A DNA stretch of 64,000 bases from assembly GCA_016165875.1 (NCBI GenBank), contig JABBOT010000082.1:3426430-3490429 (forward strand), written 5' to 3'. Of the stretch, positions 47,901 to 55,025 are shown in pieces. The stretch comes from Acanthopleura granulata (lineage: Eukaryota > Mollusca > Polyplacophora > Chitonida > Chitonidae). The translations under genes and the position numbers were made by a program. The notes beneath the pieces are model-generated. The model was not told the DNA's origin and did no database searches. It worked only from the letters and a program-made list of their open reading frames with translations. Numbering within the stretch: the stretch's first letter is position 1; each line of letters starts with the position of its first letter.

Positions 47901-49776
47901 TTCCACTTCCCTAGGTTGTCTGCCCCTGTCACGTCCGTCGTCTGTAGGTATAAAAGCACTAACTGCATTTTGATTCTGGCACACATAAAACGGCGGGGAT
48001 GGGTAGATATTAGAGGTTGGCTGTATTTCTGAAGTGTTTTGAAGTATTGCCAGGTAATTTTGCAATTAAAAACAATGACACATAATGGATGAAAAAAGTC
48101 AAACACTTGTGGCTACAATTAGGTAGAAAAAAATATTATCGAATGTGCAAATGCCCCCTACATCCTGTTTCCATAGCGATAGGACTCTAGTACCCGCACT
48201 TCCGTTGATTTATTTTGAGGAAATGGTGGTCAACCTCTGATGATATTTGGATATGTTGTAGGCCAGGCATCTAGTTATTTGACAGCATGTGTCATTTGGC
48301 CCAATAAAAATTAAGGAATACAGTTTTAGGCTGGTGTTCTTTGTGAAATTACTACATAGATAGTAAAGTAATTTTTTGTGATTTTATACCCTTAGTAGGA
48401 TAAGAGAGCCGTCTGCTCTGGTGAACGTCTCTCCGTCCGAATTGAAGAAGGTTGGAGCGCTGTTCAGCCATGTTGAATTGCCCAGCTGTATGCGGTAGCT
48501 TGTGTCGGTGTTGACAGTTATGAAGAAGGAATTGTCTCCAACCAAGCCCAGAGCTGTAAGTGTACATCGACCGTTAAGTGCAGTTTTACGTAATTGAGGT
48601 AATTTAGACATCTCTTTTTGATTTTAGTAAAATTTTGTGTATGCTACTGAAATTGATTTTTCGATGTTTCAGCATGAAATGTTGTGGGCTACGTGCTGAA
48701 ATTGGCCCATCGGATATATAGTAGTTACACACGTATGCCTCTCCGATATCCCTGGAAACTGTTGATTTACAACTTCCGTGCAACTATCTTTCTTTAAAAT
48801 TATACATGTTTTCAAGAGAGTTTGACGCTCATTTAATTAATGAAATTGGTGTGTGGGAATTCAATTTGGGATATTGTTTTACAGGTTGACAGCCCGATCG
48901 GGGATTGGATACTTCACTTACTTATAATTGATTGACTTAAGAGCTAGCATAGTACAGATACTGATTTAATTATTTCGCATACTACATTTCTTTAGTCCGC
49001 ATTGAGAAATGTTGACCTAATTCTAACTGAAGTATACTTTCTTAGTTTTTTTTTTGGTGATTTGAACGTTGTTTCGAAAACTGGTCTTGCGTTTTTGATC
49101 CTGAATCGTAGTTGACGGCTATTGTAGGCCTCTATGACTTAAGTGCAAACTTCCACAGCATCATGCACTGATACCTTGCCAGATACCCGAAGAGGCAGAG
49201 AGTGCTGGATTTGAACTCATTGTTGACGGTTTGGTGGTATGAACTGAGGCAATGTAGACGGTCCTACTAGCAAGCCGCTGTAAACCGTCACATACTGCAT
49301 TCAGTAAAACTAGGGTGCAAAAAAGTTATCGAGAATATGAAAAGTACCACTAGCTCGTCACGATTTGACTGAAATATTGCCCACTTGGCGTTAGGCCATA
49401 ATCCTTGATGTACACCGCTAGCTAAGTAAGGTAAAAAAACAGGGACAGATGGCACAGATGTCTTTAGGCCAGGTTGTTAAAAGAGTAGGCCTACTGAATT
49501 ATAAACCTGGTATTAGCTTTACTCTGTATGGACCAAAGTTCTATTTGATATGTATCAGGGTGACACGAGTAGAAAAGATTTAAGTCTAGTTTAACATACT
49601 TTAAGTTTTGCGAAGAACCCAGCCACATGATTTCATGACCAAGTACTTGGTGCGACATGGGCACAGAGAAGGTCCAAATATATTTTATCGGCCAGTTTGA
49701 AGTAAGACATCCCGGCGCACTTACCAGCTTTTAGATGCAGAGACAGGAGGCAAATTACAACCAGAGGGATCGCCAT
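32754..49776 (-). CDS. Secreted glycosidase-like protein, 19 exons (~752 aa)
   Basis: This is a hand-built model. Exons (5' to 3'): 49776-49725, 48553-48390, 47941-47804, 46997-46843, 46242-46103, 45634-45534, 44557-44452, 43446-43350, 42386-42291, 41383-41333, 40782-40698, 40350-40291, 39992-39816, 38911-38770, 37638-37530, 36759-36687, 35896-35750, 33825-33689, 32982-32754. Every junction is GT-AG and in phase, with no internal stop. It begins with a signal peptide (MAIPLVVICLLSLHLKAG), and many N-x-S/T sites fit secretion. The motif order is SPFSQFMAAS, NYLGYWTDNGAFYYY, YDSWWYPKG, GAHNRYWSS, ILYEQDWL, IQYCMSNARH, VTQARASDDY, STGPVGPSD, ADGLILKPSKPATAID. I recognise this order as typical of a widespread, largely uncharacterised eukaryotic secreted family. 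YEQDW and ASDDY resemble the nucleophile and acid/base strands of GH36/raffinose-synthase-like TIM barrels (inference). Enzyme activity and substrate are unknown. Exon 4/5 has an alternative in-phase junction. Confidence 0.8.
33689..33825 (-). CDS. Glycosidase-like gene, exon 18
   Basis: Phase 0 in, phase 2 out (CTGGG|gtacgt). It encodes AVFSYLDLTPQPFG and a Cys pair in DGCTTTDFC. It contains an N-x-S site (NNS). Confidence 0.7.
34425..34655 (-). repeat. SINE family A in intron 17
   Basis: Tail TTTATTTATATATTTGACAG, body and a remnant of the head near 34640; diverged. Confidence 0.75.
34875..35354. repeat. Long-TIR foldback element M2, copy 1 (480 bp)
   Basis: About 135 bp at each end is inverted: 34875-35010 against 35215-35354. 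Shared blocks include CCTCGTAAA, TGAGTGAAAA, GTATCTGAAAAATACCTTCA and TCAAATGTTTTGATTGT. The ~200 bp centre carries no recognisable protein. It sits in intron 17 of the 19-exon gene. A related element lies at 38438-38756. Confidence 0.8.
35750..35896 (-). CDS. Glycosidase-like gene, exon 17
   Basis: 49 codons, phase 0 in and out. It encodes GSGPDGEVWTTYTQISGQFY and LAADLKAPYSLTPQ. Confidence 0.8.
36270..36655. repeat. Inverted pair of family-A SINEs, head to head
   Basis: 36270-36412 is a minus-strand copy (tail first, then body). It is joined at once to a plus-strand copy at 36413-36655 (CAGTTGGTTAGCGCC ... TCAAATAATAAATAAA). Their bodies can pair as a long hairpin. The pair lies in intron 16. 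Confidence 0.8.
36687..36759 (-). CDS. Glycosidase-like gene, exon 16
   Basis: 24 codons after a phase-2 acceptor. It encodes CCNADGLILKPSKPATAID, one of the most recognisable motifs of the family. Confidence 0.85.
37530..37638 (-). CDS. Glycosidase-like gene, exon 15
   Basis: Phase 1 in, phase 2 out. It encodes LNAAVATLSTGPVGPSDMI and ends ATGAG|gtactg. Confidence 0.85.
38225..38270. repeat. TTGA microsatellite
   Basis: Tandem TTGATTGA/TTGACTGA units in intron 14. Confidence 0.85.
38438..38756. repeat. Long-TIR foldback element M2, copy 2 (319 bp)
   Basis: Ends AAGTGAAAAATCACTC (38438-38453) and GAGTGGTTTTTCACTT (38741-38756) are inverted with one mismatch. Further inverted blocks inside (CTGAAAATCCCTTCACTGAT / ATCATTGAAGGTATTTTCAG) match the copy at 34875-35354. 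It starts 13 bp downstream of the exon-14 donor. Confidence 0.75.
38770..38911 (-). CDS. Glycosidase-like gene, exon 14 (ASDDY exon)
   Basis: Phase 0 in after TCTTCTAG, phase 1 out at CATG|gtgaac. It encodes ARASDDYSPGEDQWKIG and LAPFKDTFWTT. The second Asp of SDDY is the best candidate acid/base residue, by analogy with the SDDF of raffinose-synthase-like enzymes (inference). Confidence 0.85.
39048..39313 (+). repeat. SINE family A, full length, in intron 13
   Basis: Head CCCAGTTGGTTAGCGCGCTA, degraded B box (GCGAATTCAAATC), body, and CGGCGTAAAACACCAATC tail with AAATA repeats. Confidence 0.9.
39816..39992 (-). CDS. Glycosidase-like gene, exon 13 (EQDWL/QYCM exon)
   Basis: 59 codons, phase 0 in and out. 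With exon 12 it completes YEQDWL, then NISLGRDWLIQMGRGAQ, GMPIQYCMSNARH and LEIPAVTQ. The Asp of EQDW is the proposed nucleophile (inference). It contains an N-glycosylation sequon (NIS). Confidence 0.85.
40291..40350 (-). CDS. Glycosidase-like gene, exon 12
   Basis: Exactly 20 codons, RFWDYLLRRASKWG followed by LILYEQ; phase 0 both sides. Confidence 0.8.
40698..40782 (-). CDS. Glycosidase-like gene, exon 11
   Basis: Phase 2 in. It encodes SSKTKYAKQNGGQFDF and ELETALPVEE, ending before gtaggt. Confidence 0.8.
41333..41383 (-). CDS. Glycosidase-like gene, exon 10
   Basis: 51 nt: YLYNKTGWPAGAHNRYW with the final Trp split across the junction (TG|G). The donor TG|gtacgt was preferred over TAC|gttata because only it keeps the frame into exon 11. 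Confidence 0.75.
41563..41935 (-). repeat. Dimeric (two-headed) family-A SINE in intron 9
   Basis: Minus-strand order: a head unit at 41935-41816 ending CTCGGGTCGTAAGGGG, then a second full unit starting GATCTCCGTGGTTCAGTTGG and running to the tail at 41563. It has the same unit-unit junction as the copy at 31755-32125. Confidence 0.8.
42291..42386 (-). CDS. Glycosidase-like gene, exon 9 (DSWWY exon)
   Basis: Phase 2 in and out. It encodes YVQYDSWWYPKG, then EPMADVFPHGL. The D-S-W-W-Y cluster is typical of TIM-barrel glycosidases, where aromatic residues line a sugar site (inference). A 156-codon plus-strand frame across this region is antisense and not a gene. Confidence 0.85.
42420..42610 (-). 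repeat. GATT microsatellite joined to a family-A SINE fragment
   Basis: (GATT)n at 42422-42470 is followed by TTTA repeats, TTTGATTGG tail and body up to 42605. The head is absent. Confidence 0.8.
42700..43030 (-). repeat. SINE family B in intron 8
   Basis: On the minus strand it has a tRNA-like head (GCCCCCGCCTCGGGGACGGG and GGGTCAATCCC), then the family-B body (GGCGGCATGGACTCGCC) and a CACATTCAAAAGGACTC end. Confidence 0.7.
43350..43446 (-). CDS. Glycosidase-like gene, exon 8
   Basis: Phase 1 in, phase 2 out. It encodes AFYYYNTESKKNYEQTILD and QYTDSLNVPF, continuing the GYWTDNG motif of exon 7. Confidence 0.85.
43488..43715 (-). repeat. SINE family A, diverged, in intron 7
   Basis: ATTGATTGGTGTACGCATAA tail, body (GCATTGTGGTTGGAG) and degraded B box (GATTGAGCTC). 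Confidence 0.65.
44452..44557 (-). CDS. Glycosidase-like gene, exon 7
   Basis: Phase 0 in, phase 1 out at AATG|gtaggt. It encodes AFQGWGEILTRKYGKSS, then NYLGYWTDN. Confidence 0.85.
45005..45255 (+). repeat. SINE family A in intron 6
   Basis: Degraded head, GAGTTCAAGCCC B box, body and an intact TACGGCGTAAAACACCAATG tail. A tail-only fragment lies at 44850-44890. Confidence 0.85.
45534..45634 (-). CDS. Glycosidase-like gene, exon 6
   Basis: Phase 1 in, phase 0 out. It encodes GSVYWGIMGNVDQVP and TMETIVYFGNDGINK. Confidence 0.8.
45635..46102 (-). mobile_element. Introner-like intron 5 (468 bp)
   Basis: The whole intron, from donor (GTATAAAAACACTAAAG) to acceptor (TTTTCATACCTATAG), aligns with intron 2 at 47942-48389. 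Identity is about four bases in five over the stretches compared by eye. The outer bases form imperfect inverted ends (GTATAAAAACA / inverse of TGTTTTCATAC), which places both splice sites at the element edges. No protein is encoded. Confidence 0.7.
46103..46242 (-). CDS. Glycosidase-like gene, exon 5
   Basis: Chosen acceptor is GATTTCAG, phase 2 in and phase 1 out. It encodes WHNNTVDIEDGLEGGPIAIY and LLISPFSQFMAASN. An alternative acceptor at 46277, reading TYDTDLKFNDFS in phase 0, is open but needs a weak exon-4 donor (AAA|gtcttc). Confidence 0.7.
46843..46997 (-). CDS. Glycosidase-like gene, exon 4
   Basis: Phase 0 in, phase 2 out at GGGCT|gtaatt. It encodes TYLTGGKNTSASTENG, GFPGFNVEGQKSKLGYLSYG and MMVADTDKVFG. 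Confidence 0.75.
47804..47941 (-). CDS. Glycosidase-like gene, exon 3
   Basis: 46 codons, phase 0 both sides. It encodes TTDVTGADNLGKWKS, IMAGIKQYTDPYRPC and VIFTQ. Confidence 0.8.
47942..48389 (-). mobile_element. Introner-like intron 2 (448 bp)
   Basis: It starts GTATAAAATCACAAAAAAT and ends GCTTTTATACCTACAG, and is homologous throughout to intron 5 (45635-46102). GTATAAAA at the start is a perfect inverse of TTTTATAC seven bases from the end, after which CTACAG supplies the acceptor. The flanking exons (2/3) show no similarity to those flanking intron 5 (5/6). Confidence 0.7.
48390..48553 (-). CDS. Glycosidase-like gene, exon 2
   Basis: Phase 1 in, phase 0 out. It encodes LGLVGDNSFFITVNTDTSYR, IQLGNSTWLN and ETFTRADGSLILLR. 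This is probably the start of the N-terminal beta domain. Confidence 0.8.
49725..49776 (-). CDS. Glycosidase-like gene, exon 1 (signal peptide)
   Basis: ATG at 49776; 17 codons plus one base, GCTG|gtaagt. A hydrophobic core VVICLL is followed by a plausible cleavage site after AG/A. On the minus strand a TATA-like AAAATATAACG lies ~80 bp upstream (49850-49861) with a CCAAT-like element near 49845. Confidence 0.75.
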
Positions 49777-49816
49777 ACTGACTACCAAGCAAGGCTCGTG
49801 AAATTGCTTTACTACT

Positions 49817-50134
49817 AGAACAAACCCTGCCGCCAGTAGCAGCCATTGGCGTTATATTTTGCGCGAAGCGTTGATCCAGTATATCACGCTGTTGTAAGTT
49901 TATTGAAGTTTATTGAACTTGCTGAGTTTATTGGAAGTTCAGAACAATATAGAAGCTTACTGATTAGTAATGTTGCTCTATTTATGCACACCGTACTACT
50001 TCTGTGGTCCAATGGCCGTCGTTCTTTGTGTGATTTTCAGTTATATATCTCAAGGCAAAACAGGCGGTATAAAGGTAATCACTAATACTACAATATAAGA
50101 TACAAAAGAGAACAAATCCTGCCGCCAGTAGCAG
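49817..50134. repeat. 26-bp direct repeats flanking a 266-bp segment
   Basis: 49817-49842 and 50109-50134 differ at one base (core CCTGCCGCCAGTAGCAG). The first lies in the 5' flank of the 19-exon gene, about 40 bp from its ATG. Confidence 0.75.
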
Positions 50135-50265
50135 GTTTTAAAGCATAAAACCAGAATAGCGAAGACGGTATGATAGTTGGCAAACGGTTACACATTACCG
50201 GTGAAATCTGGTCTCTTGACAGTTTACCTCAGGCTTTTTTCTAGTGACTGTTCAGGTTAGTGTTT
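50135..50265 (+). repeat. Repeat R2, isolated copy
   Basis: ATAAAACCAGAATAGCGAAG with a TGATAGTTGGCAAACGG segment, matching the units at 4.4-5.1 kb. It continues into a segment similar to 3535-3620. Confidence 0.6.
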
Positions 50266-50326
50266 CAGATGTAACAACTTATACACCCCCCTAGTCCCAT
50301 AACTTAATCAGACATCATCCATATAC

Positions 50327-50440
50327 ATGGATATAAACGATCATTTTATCATTTTATAAAACATGGCGTCTTTTAAAACAGCGACGCTGTCACGCGAAAC
50401 GCTAGCATGACCACTGCTCGCAGATTGACGATGCATTTCT
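50327..50440 (+). repeat. Dispersed repeat R4, copy 1
   Basis: 50349-50440 matches 52062-52155 with about six differences in 92 bases (ACATGGCGTCTTT, TGTCACGCGAAACGCTA). The bases just before (ATACATGGATATAAACG) resemble 51990-52010. Confidence 0.8.
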
Positions 50441-51580
50441 TTCATCCCAAGCAGGTCAGGTGGTGGTTATCTCAACACTGCATTGTTTCTATGGCCCAAT
50501 AAAGTAGATGGATATCAGAGTGTCAACGGTCGGTTTTTATGTAATCTATTCACCCATGGTAGATCAGTATTAGGATAGTTTGCCTCTAAGACCAAAGTAA
50601 TACACATCAATATGTATCTCCTCGTTTTGTCATTCATAAATACTCACGATGTAACATTAGTCGCCCTGCCTGTCAGTCGGTGGATCGGTAGGCTGTTCGA
50701 TTGATCGAACGATCGGTCAAATATGTAACATGTCAACCTTTAAAGTAAATTACAAATATTTTAAAAATACTTTCAAAAACTCGACAACACTTATCAAGAG
50801 AATAAATTGCAAACAATCGCCACTCGTGTGGTGACACCATATTTCCATATTAGCCATATGAGGTGACATCACATTGCGTCGGAGCTCTCCTGTACCATCG
50901 GTAATAAACACCTCCGCACAGTTCTAAAATTACATACACGTCTACGTCATCAGGCAAAGAAATCGGATAAAATAAAAACTAAATCGCCAGATGCGCAACT
51001 CGAGACTTTTAGTTCTGTTTTTCTTTCAAAAGGCTGAACTTTCTCAGAGTTCGGGAATTTGTTAGGGCCAACTTCAGCGGTCGATTATTGTAGCTTCGTG
51101 GCATCCTTTATTGGCTACGAGTATAAGGAAATATCCCCCACACAGCAAGATATTTTGAACAGATTTTCATTCCGCCCATATTGGGGAGACATTTCTTTAT
51201 AAATCTGGCTTAGATGTCGGGTCAGGGAAACATGTGGGATTAAATATTCTCATTCTCAGGCAGTGGTTGTCCCGTGGCGATGTTCTTCCCAACTCGCCCG
51301 AACAGATTACTGCAGCTTTCTGTCTAACAGGTAAGCATTGTGTGTCAAGGATATTCCATCAAACTCCTTCATTCTAAGTTTTTTTAAGTTTTACAATGAG
51401 TACACCTCTCCGGTTAGTAAATACGGATGGAGTATCCAGAATCTTTGGGACTCTGCTTAATAATCGTGTCTAATTCCGCTTAACCCAAGGTTATGAGCAG
51501 TATGTTCATCGGGTTGAGTGTGATTGATATTTGATTAACGACACCATATATGTTATAACGATACATAATCTGAAGGCTGA
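50441..51580. other. No gene recognised
   Basis: No recognisable coding exon or bounded repeat. Confidence 0.4.
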
Positions 51581-51584
51581 TTTT

Positions 51585-51785
51585 ATTCATCCGTCTGGAA
51601 TATTTATTGGGTGTTTTCGTCATCATTGAAAACTGCTGACAGCGTTTCTTTGCTTGAATTCGTCCTAACTTTCTTATTTTATATACTTTCTTAGTTCTTT
51701 GGTGATTTGTGTTATTTGTTGTTTTTGGAAACTGATCTTGAGAATATTGACCAGGAACGTCCATTTCGTCTGGCGACTGGTATAT
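51585..51785 (+). repeat. Dispersed AT-rich repeat R1, copy 2
   Basis: Strongly matches 1050-1255, in the same order and orientation. It is interrupted at its right end by a family-A SINE. Confidence 0.7.
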
Positions 51786-51985
51786 TTATTTGGTTGGTGC
51801 TTACCCCGTCTCCAGAATATTTCACTTATACGACGGCCAGCATTATGCTCCGAGGATACCGGGTAGAGCCCGGGGGACACTCACGACCACCCGCAAATTG
51901 CTGGCAGATGCTCATTTCCCCTTACGGCAGGGGAGGACGCCAACATGAGCTAGATTTGAACTGTAAGCGAACGCATTGGGGAGAT
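51780..51985 (-). repeat. SINE family A
   Basis: Tail TATTTATTTGGTTGGTGCTT, body (CGACGGCCAGCATTATG) and a degraded B box (GATTTGAACTG). Confidence 0.75.
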
Positions 51986-52061
51986 CATGCATACATGGAA
52001 TATAAACGGTATAGAATACTGGTTATATTGTCGCATTCATGAATAGTAGGTGTCCGGCCAA

Positions 52062-52330
52062 TCATTTTATAAAACATGGCGTCTTTCTAAAACAGCGACA
52101 CTGTCACGCGAAACGCTAACATGAACACTGCCCGCAGACTGACGATGCATTTCTCTCGGGCAGAGCCCGGGGGACACTCACGACTGTCCGCAGTTTGCTG
52201 GCGGATGCTCCTTCCCCTTACGGTCGGTGAGGAAGCCAGCATGAGCTAGAATTGAACTGTAAGCGAACGCGTTGGGGAGGTGCTCCTGAGCCATTGCGCT
52301 AGCAAGTTCATCACTCGGCCAACAAGGCAC
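52062..52330. repeat. Repeat R4 copy 2 joined to a SINE-A fragment
   Basis: 52062-52155 is R4. At 52156 it switches directly to the interior of a minus-strand family-A SINE (GGGCAGAGCCCGGGGGACAC) that runs to its head remnant near 52330, lacking the tail. Confidence 0.7.
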
Positions 52331-53050
52331 CCTGTAGGTTACACATGCGCAACTCGACAAAAATTGGCTCTATGATTGGATCCCCCTTCCCCACCACGTC
52401 TCCCCACCTGAAGTTTACCAGGGTGACAAAGTCATATTAATTCACATCAATGAGGAACAGCTGTAAAAATGTTAAGAAAAGTCCAAGTTGGTGTGGCATA
52501 GCACCGCGCAGTTTTAGGATATATATTTTGGGGGTTGAAGTTGACAAATTTATGAGAGGAATAGTAGGCTGAGGAAAATCAATGAGCTTGTGTGACCCTT
52601 GTATTGATTTTATTATGGAACAGTGCGAATACACTCTAGATGTACACAGCACTCAACGCACTTCGCGTGAGAGCGTTTTACTTTGTTCTACAAAGCAATT
52701 ATCAGATTTGAGTTAGAATCGATTAGGCTTAATCCGTGCCATACAGTAATGTTTTTTTTCCGAGTAGCCATTTTAGACATAAATGGCATTTATTATTAAC
52801 TGACACGATTCGTATATTAGTCTAGAAAACCTGACGAAGTTTGACGGAACAAAAGGTTATTATTTACTCGCTTTGTTTAACATTGTCATTGATAATTACA
52901 GAACTGCTGCTGGAGTAACTTTGATATAACTCGCATGTGATATGACAGTGTTTAGTCACGTGTCTAGATGATCGTCGCATTACTGAATTACATACCCTTT
53001 TCGCAGCAGAATACTGAAAATGTTTGCAATAAGGGTTTGGACTTTTTCGA
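52331..53050. other. No gene recognised; 5' flank of the GPCR
   Basis: A TATA-like TATAAA at 53057-53062 lies ~145 bp before the receptor ATG. Confidence 0.4.
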
Positions 53051-53205
53051 TACTGCTATAAACCGCTACTCTTTCGACGAAAAGACTTAAGAGTCATTAT
53101 TCTCGTTGTTTTCATATTACGCCATTGTTCCAGTGACAAAACTGGGATGACGGTGAAATTCAAATTTGATGAAATTGCTTTAGATAAAAACGGACGTGCG
53201 GTGAA

Positions 53206-54176
53206 ATGAATAATTCTACCATTAGGTTCACAGAAATATGGCACGGCCAAATAGCAGCAGTTCCCTTGGTAACACAGCTCGTCTTTTTCTCGCTCAGTTC
53301 ATGCCTGGCCATCGCTGGAAACATCTTGCTGGTGTTGACCGTTTACAGGACGCCTGTCTTACATAGAGTCACCTACTACTTGGTATCTCTCTCGCCCTCG
53401 AGGACCTGCTGATTTCCGTGGCTTATGTTGTCTTTTATCCTCAAGCTCTGGTTAAAGGAGAATGGGTGATTGACAATGCCTTTTGTCAGCTGTTGGGCTA
53501 TCTTGTCGTCCAGTGCTCTGTTTGTGAACTTTATTTAATGGCGTTTATTAGCCTGAACCGGTACATTGCCTGCTGCTGGCCGCTTCGTTATCACGAAATA
53601 TTTTCGTCTCGTCGATGTACAGCCGCCATCTTGTTTTCTTGGACGTTCTCCGCTTGTCTCGCTGTGTCACCTCTGCTAGGATGTGGTTCGTACATTTACG
53701 TTCCTCACATGTACTCTTGCCAGCCGGACTGGTCAGGCAACGTCACAGCCATCACGTGCACGACAGTTATGTTTTGCGTATCATTCCTGCCTGGTTCCGC
53801 CACAATGATAATTTGTCTGTATAAGACGATAAAGGAAGTCCGTAAGGTCACCCATAATGCACCACTCAACGTCACTTCTAGTGCGAGAGAGAGAACATCC
53901 GGAACGTCAACAGCTTCAAACAAGGCTACTTTGACTGTGTCTTTAATGATCGGGATATACCTTGTGTGTTGGTTACCGATCTTAGGAGCTCGCTCGGCTA
54001 GCATTTGGGTCAACACAGCAGCTCAAGGACAAACGATATCTGCACTGGAAAGAACTGCACTCCACATCTTTTTGGTATCTAAATTCGCCAATCCTGTAAT
54101 ATATGGAGTTTACAACCAGGAATTCCGCAAACACTGTGGGATTCTGGTACGTAAGTGTATACCATCTCGTCAGTGA
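53206..54176 (+). CDS. Class A GPCR, intronless, with a 2-bp frameshift
   Basis: ATG at 53206 (N terminus MNNST, an N-glycosylation site). TM1 has GNILLVLTV. TM2 begins YYLVSL, and then the frame breaks in a TCTCTCTC run at about 53387-53394. Removing one TC restores LALEDLLISVAY, with the expected TM2 Asp. The +3 frame from there is open to 54176. It shows the TM3 Cys (FCQLL), NRY in place of DRY, the TM4 Trp, the ECL2 Cys (YSCQPDW), TM5 LPG...Y, CWLP in TM6 and NPVIY in TM7. The restored length is ~322 residues, normal for the family. NRY together with a YGVYNQEFRK-type C-terminal end resembles melatonin-receptor and Tre1/moody-like receptors; the ligand is unknown. AATAAA at 54449 could end the transcript. 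Confidence 0.85.
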
Positions 54177-54448
54177 TGCCTCTAAGTTGAGCACATCGGT
54201 TTTGACTATTTTCGACATTTTGACTCGTGTAGTTTTACCAGTGCAAAGCAACTATATCTTAAAGTCGGTCTGTGGTTGGTTTGTGGATGGGTTAAAGTTT
54301 TCAAATAACGCAACTTAAGATCAGCCACTCGGTCAAATTTTTAACATCCTGTCTTCTAACATGAACAGGCCACTTGCCTTCGTGCAAGGGAACATCGAAA
54401 TTTTGCAGGATTTCACAATTATTGGGGCACTTCTCTTCATGTTATAAA

Positions 54449-54454
54449 AATAAA
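54449..54454 (+). terminator. Poly(A) signal for the GPCR
   Basis: AATAAA about 270 bp after the stop codon, in an AT-rich context. Confidence 0.5.
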
Positions 54455-54819
54455 GTTGTTGGATTTGGAACATGTCAGAATGATTATGTTACATCTTCGA
54501 AGATTCAAGACGCCATACACTGTTGCTTCAATGGTCCGATTTGAAACCTCACCGCCACAGAAACTGCAAAGAAAGCCATGTCGATAACCTCATCTGCTGT
54601 TGGATCAGCGAATCAGTGTCACATATATAATAGGGTAGAAGTGTAACTCCGAAGAGAATCAAGGCTTTCATTTTGGCTGATCTCTATTTCCAAGTAGATA
54701 TATGTCATTGTCCAAAAAAAACAGTGCACATTTAAGACAATCGGTGAAATATTCTCACTCATCCACCCCTAGCCTTCTGTTTTGTACTATATGTGTGTAT
54801 GCGTGTATGTTTGAATTTT

Positions 54820-55025
54820 ACATGGTACTCAACAATTTTTCAGTTATATGACGATGGCGAATCTTTAGAATTTATACATACTGTGTTCCCAATGCCGCCA
54901 ATGTGCACTGGAACATCATGCCGGAAGCATGAGGAATACTGACACCGAGCCGACCACCCCTGTGTCCTTGCTCTAACCTCCTAGTGCTGGGTGCCCAGAG
55001 AGGCAGCAACATTTGTTATGTAATG
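54820..55025 (-). repeat. SINE family B, truncated
   Basis: Shares CAGTTATATGACGA, the AATGCCGCCAA segment and GGAACATCATGCC with the other family-B copies. The tRNA-like head is missing. Confidence 0.6.
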
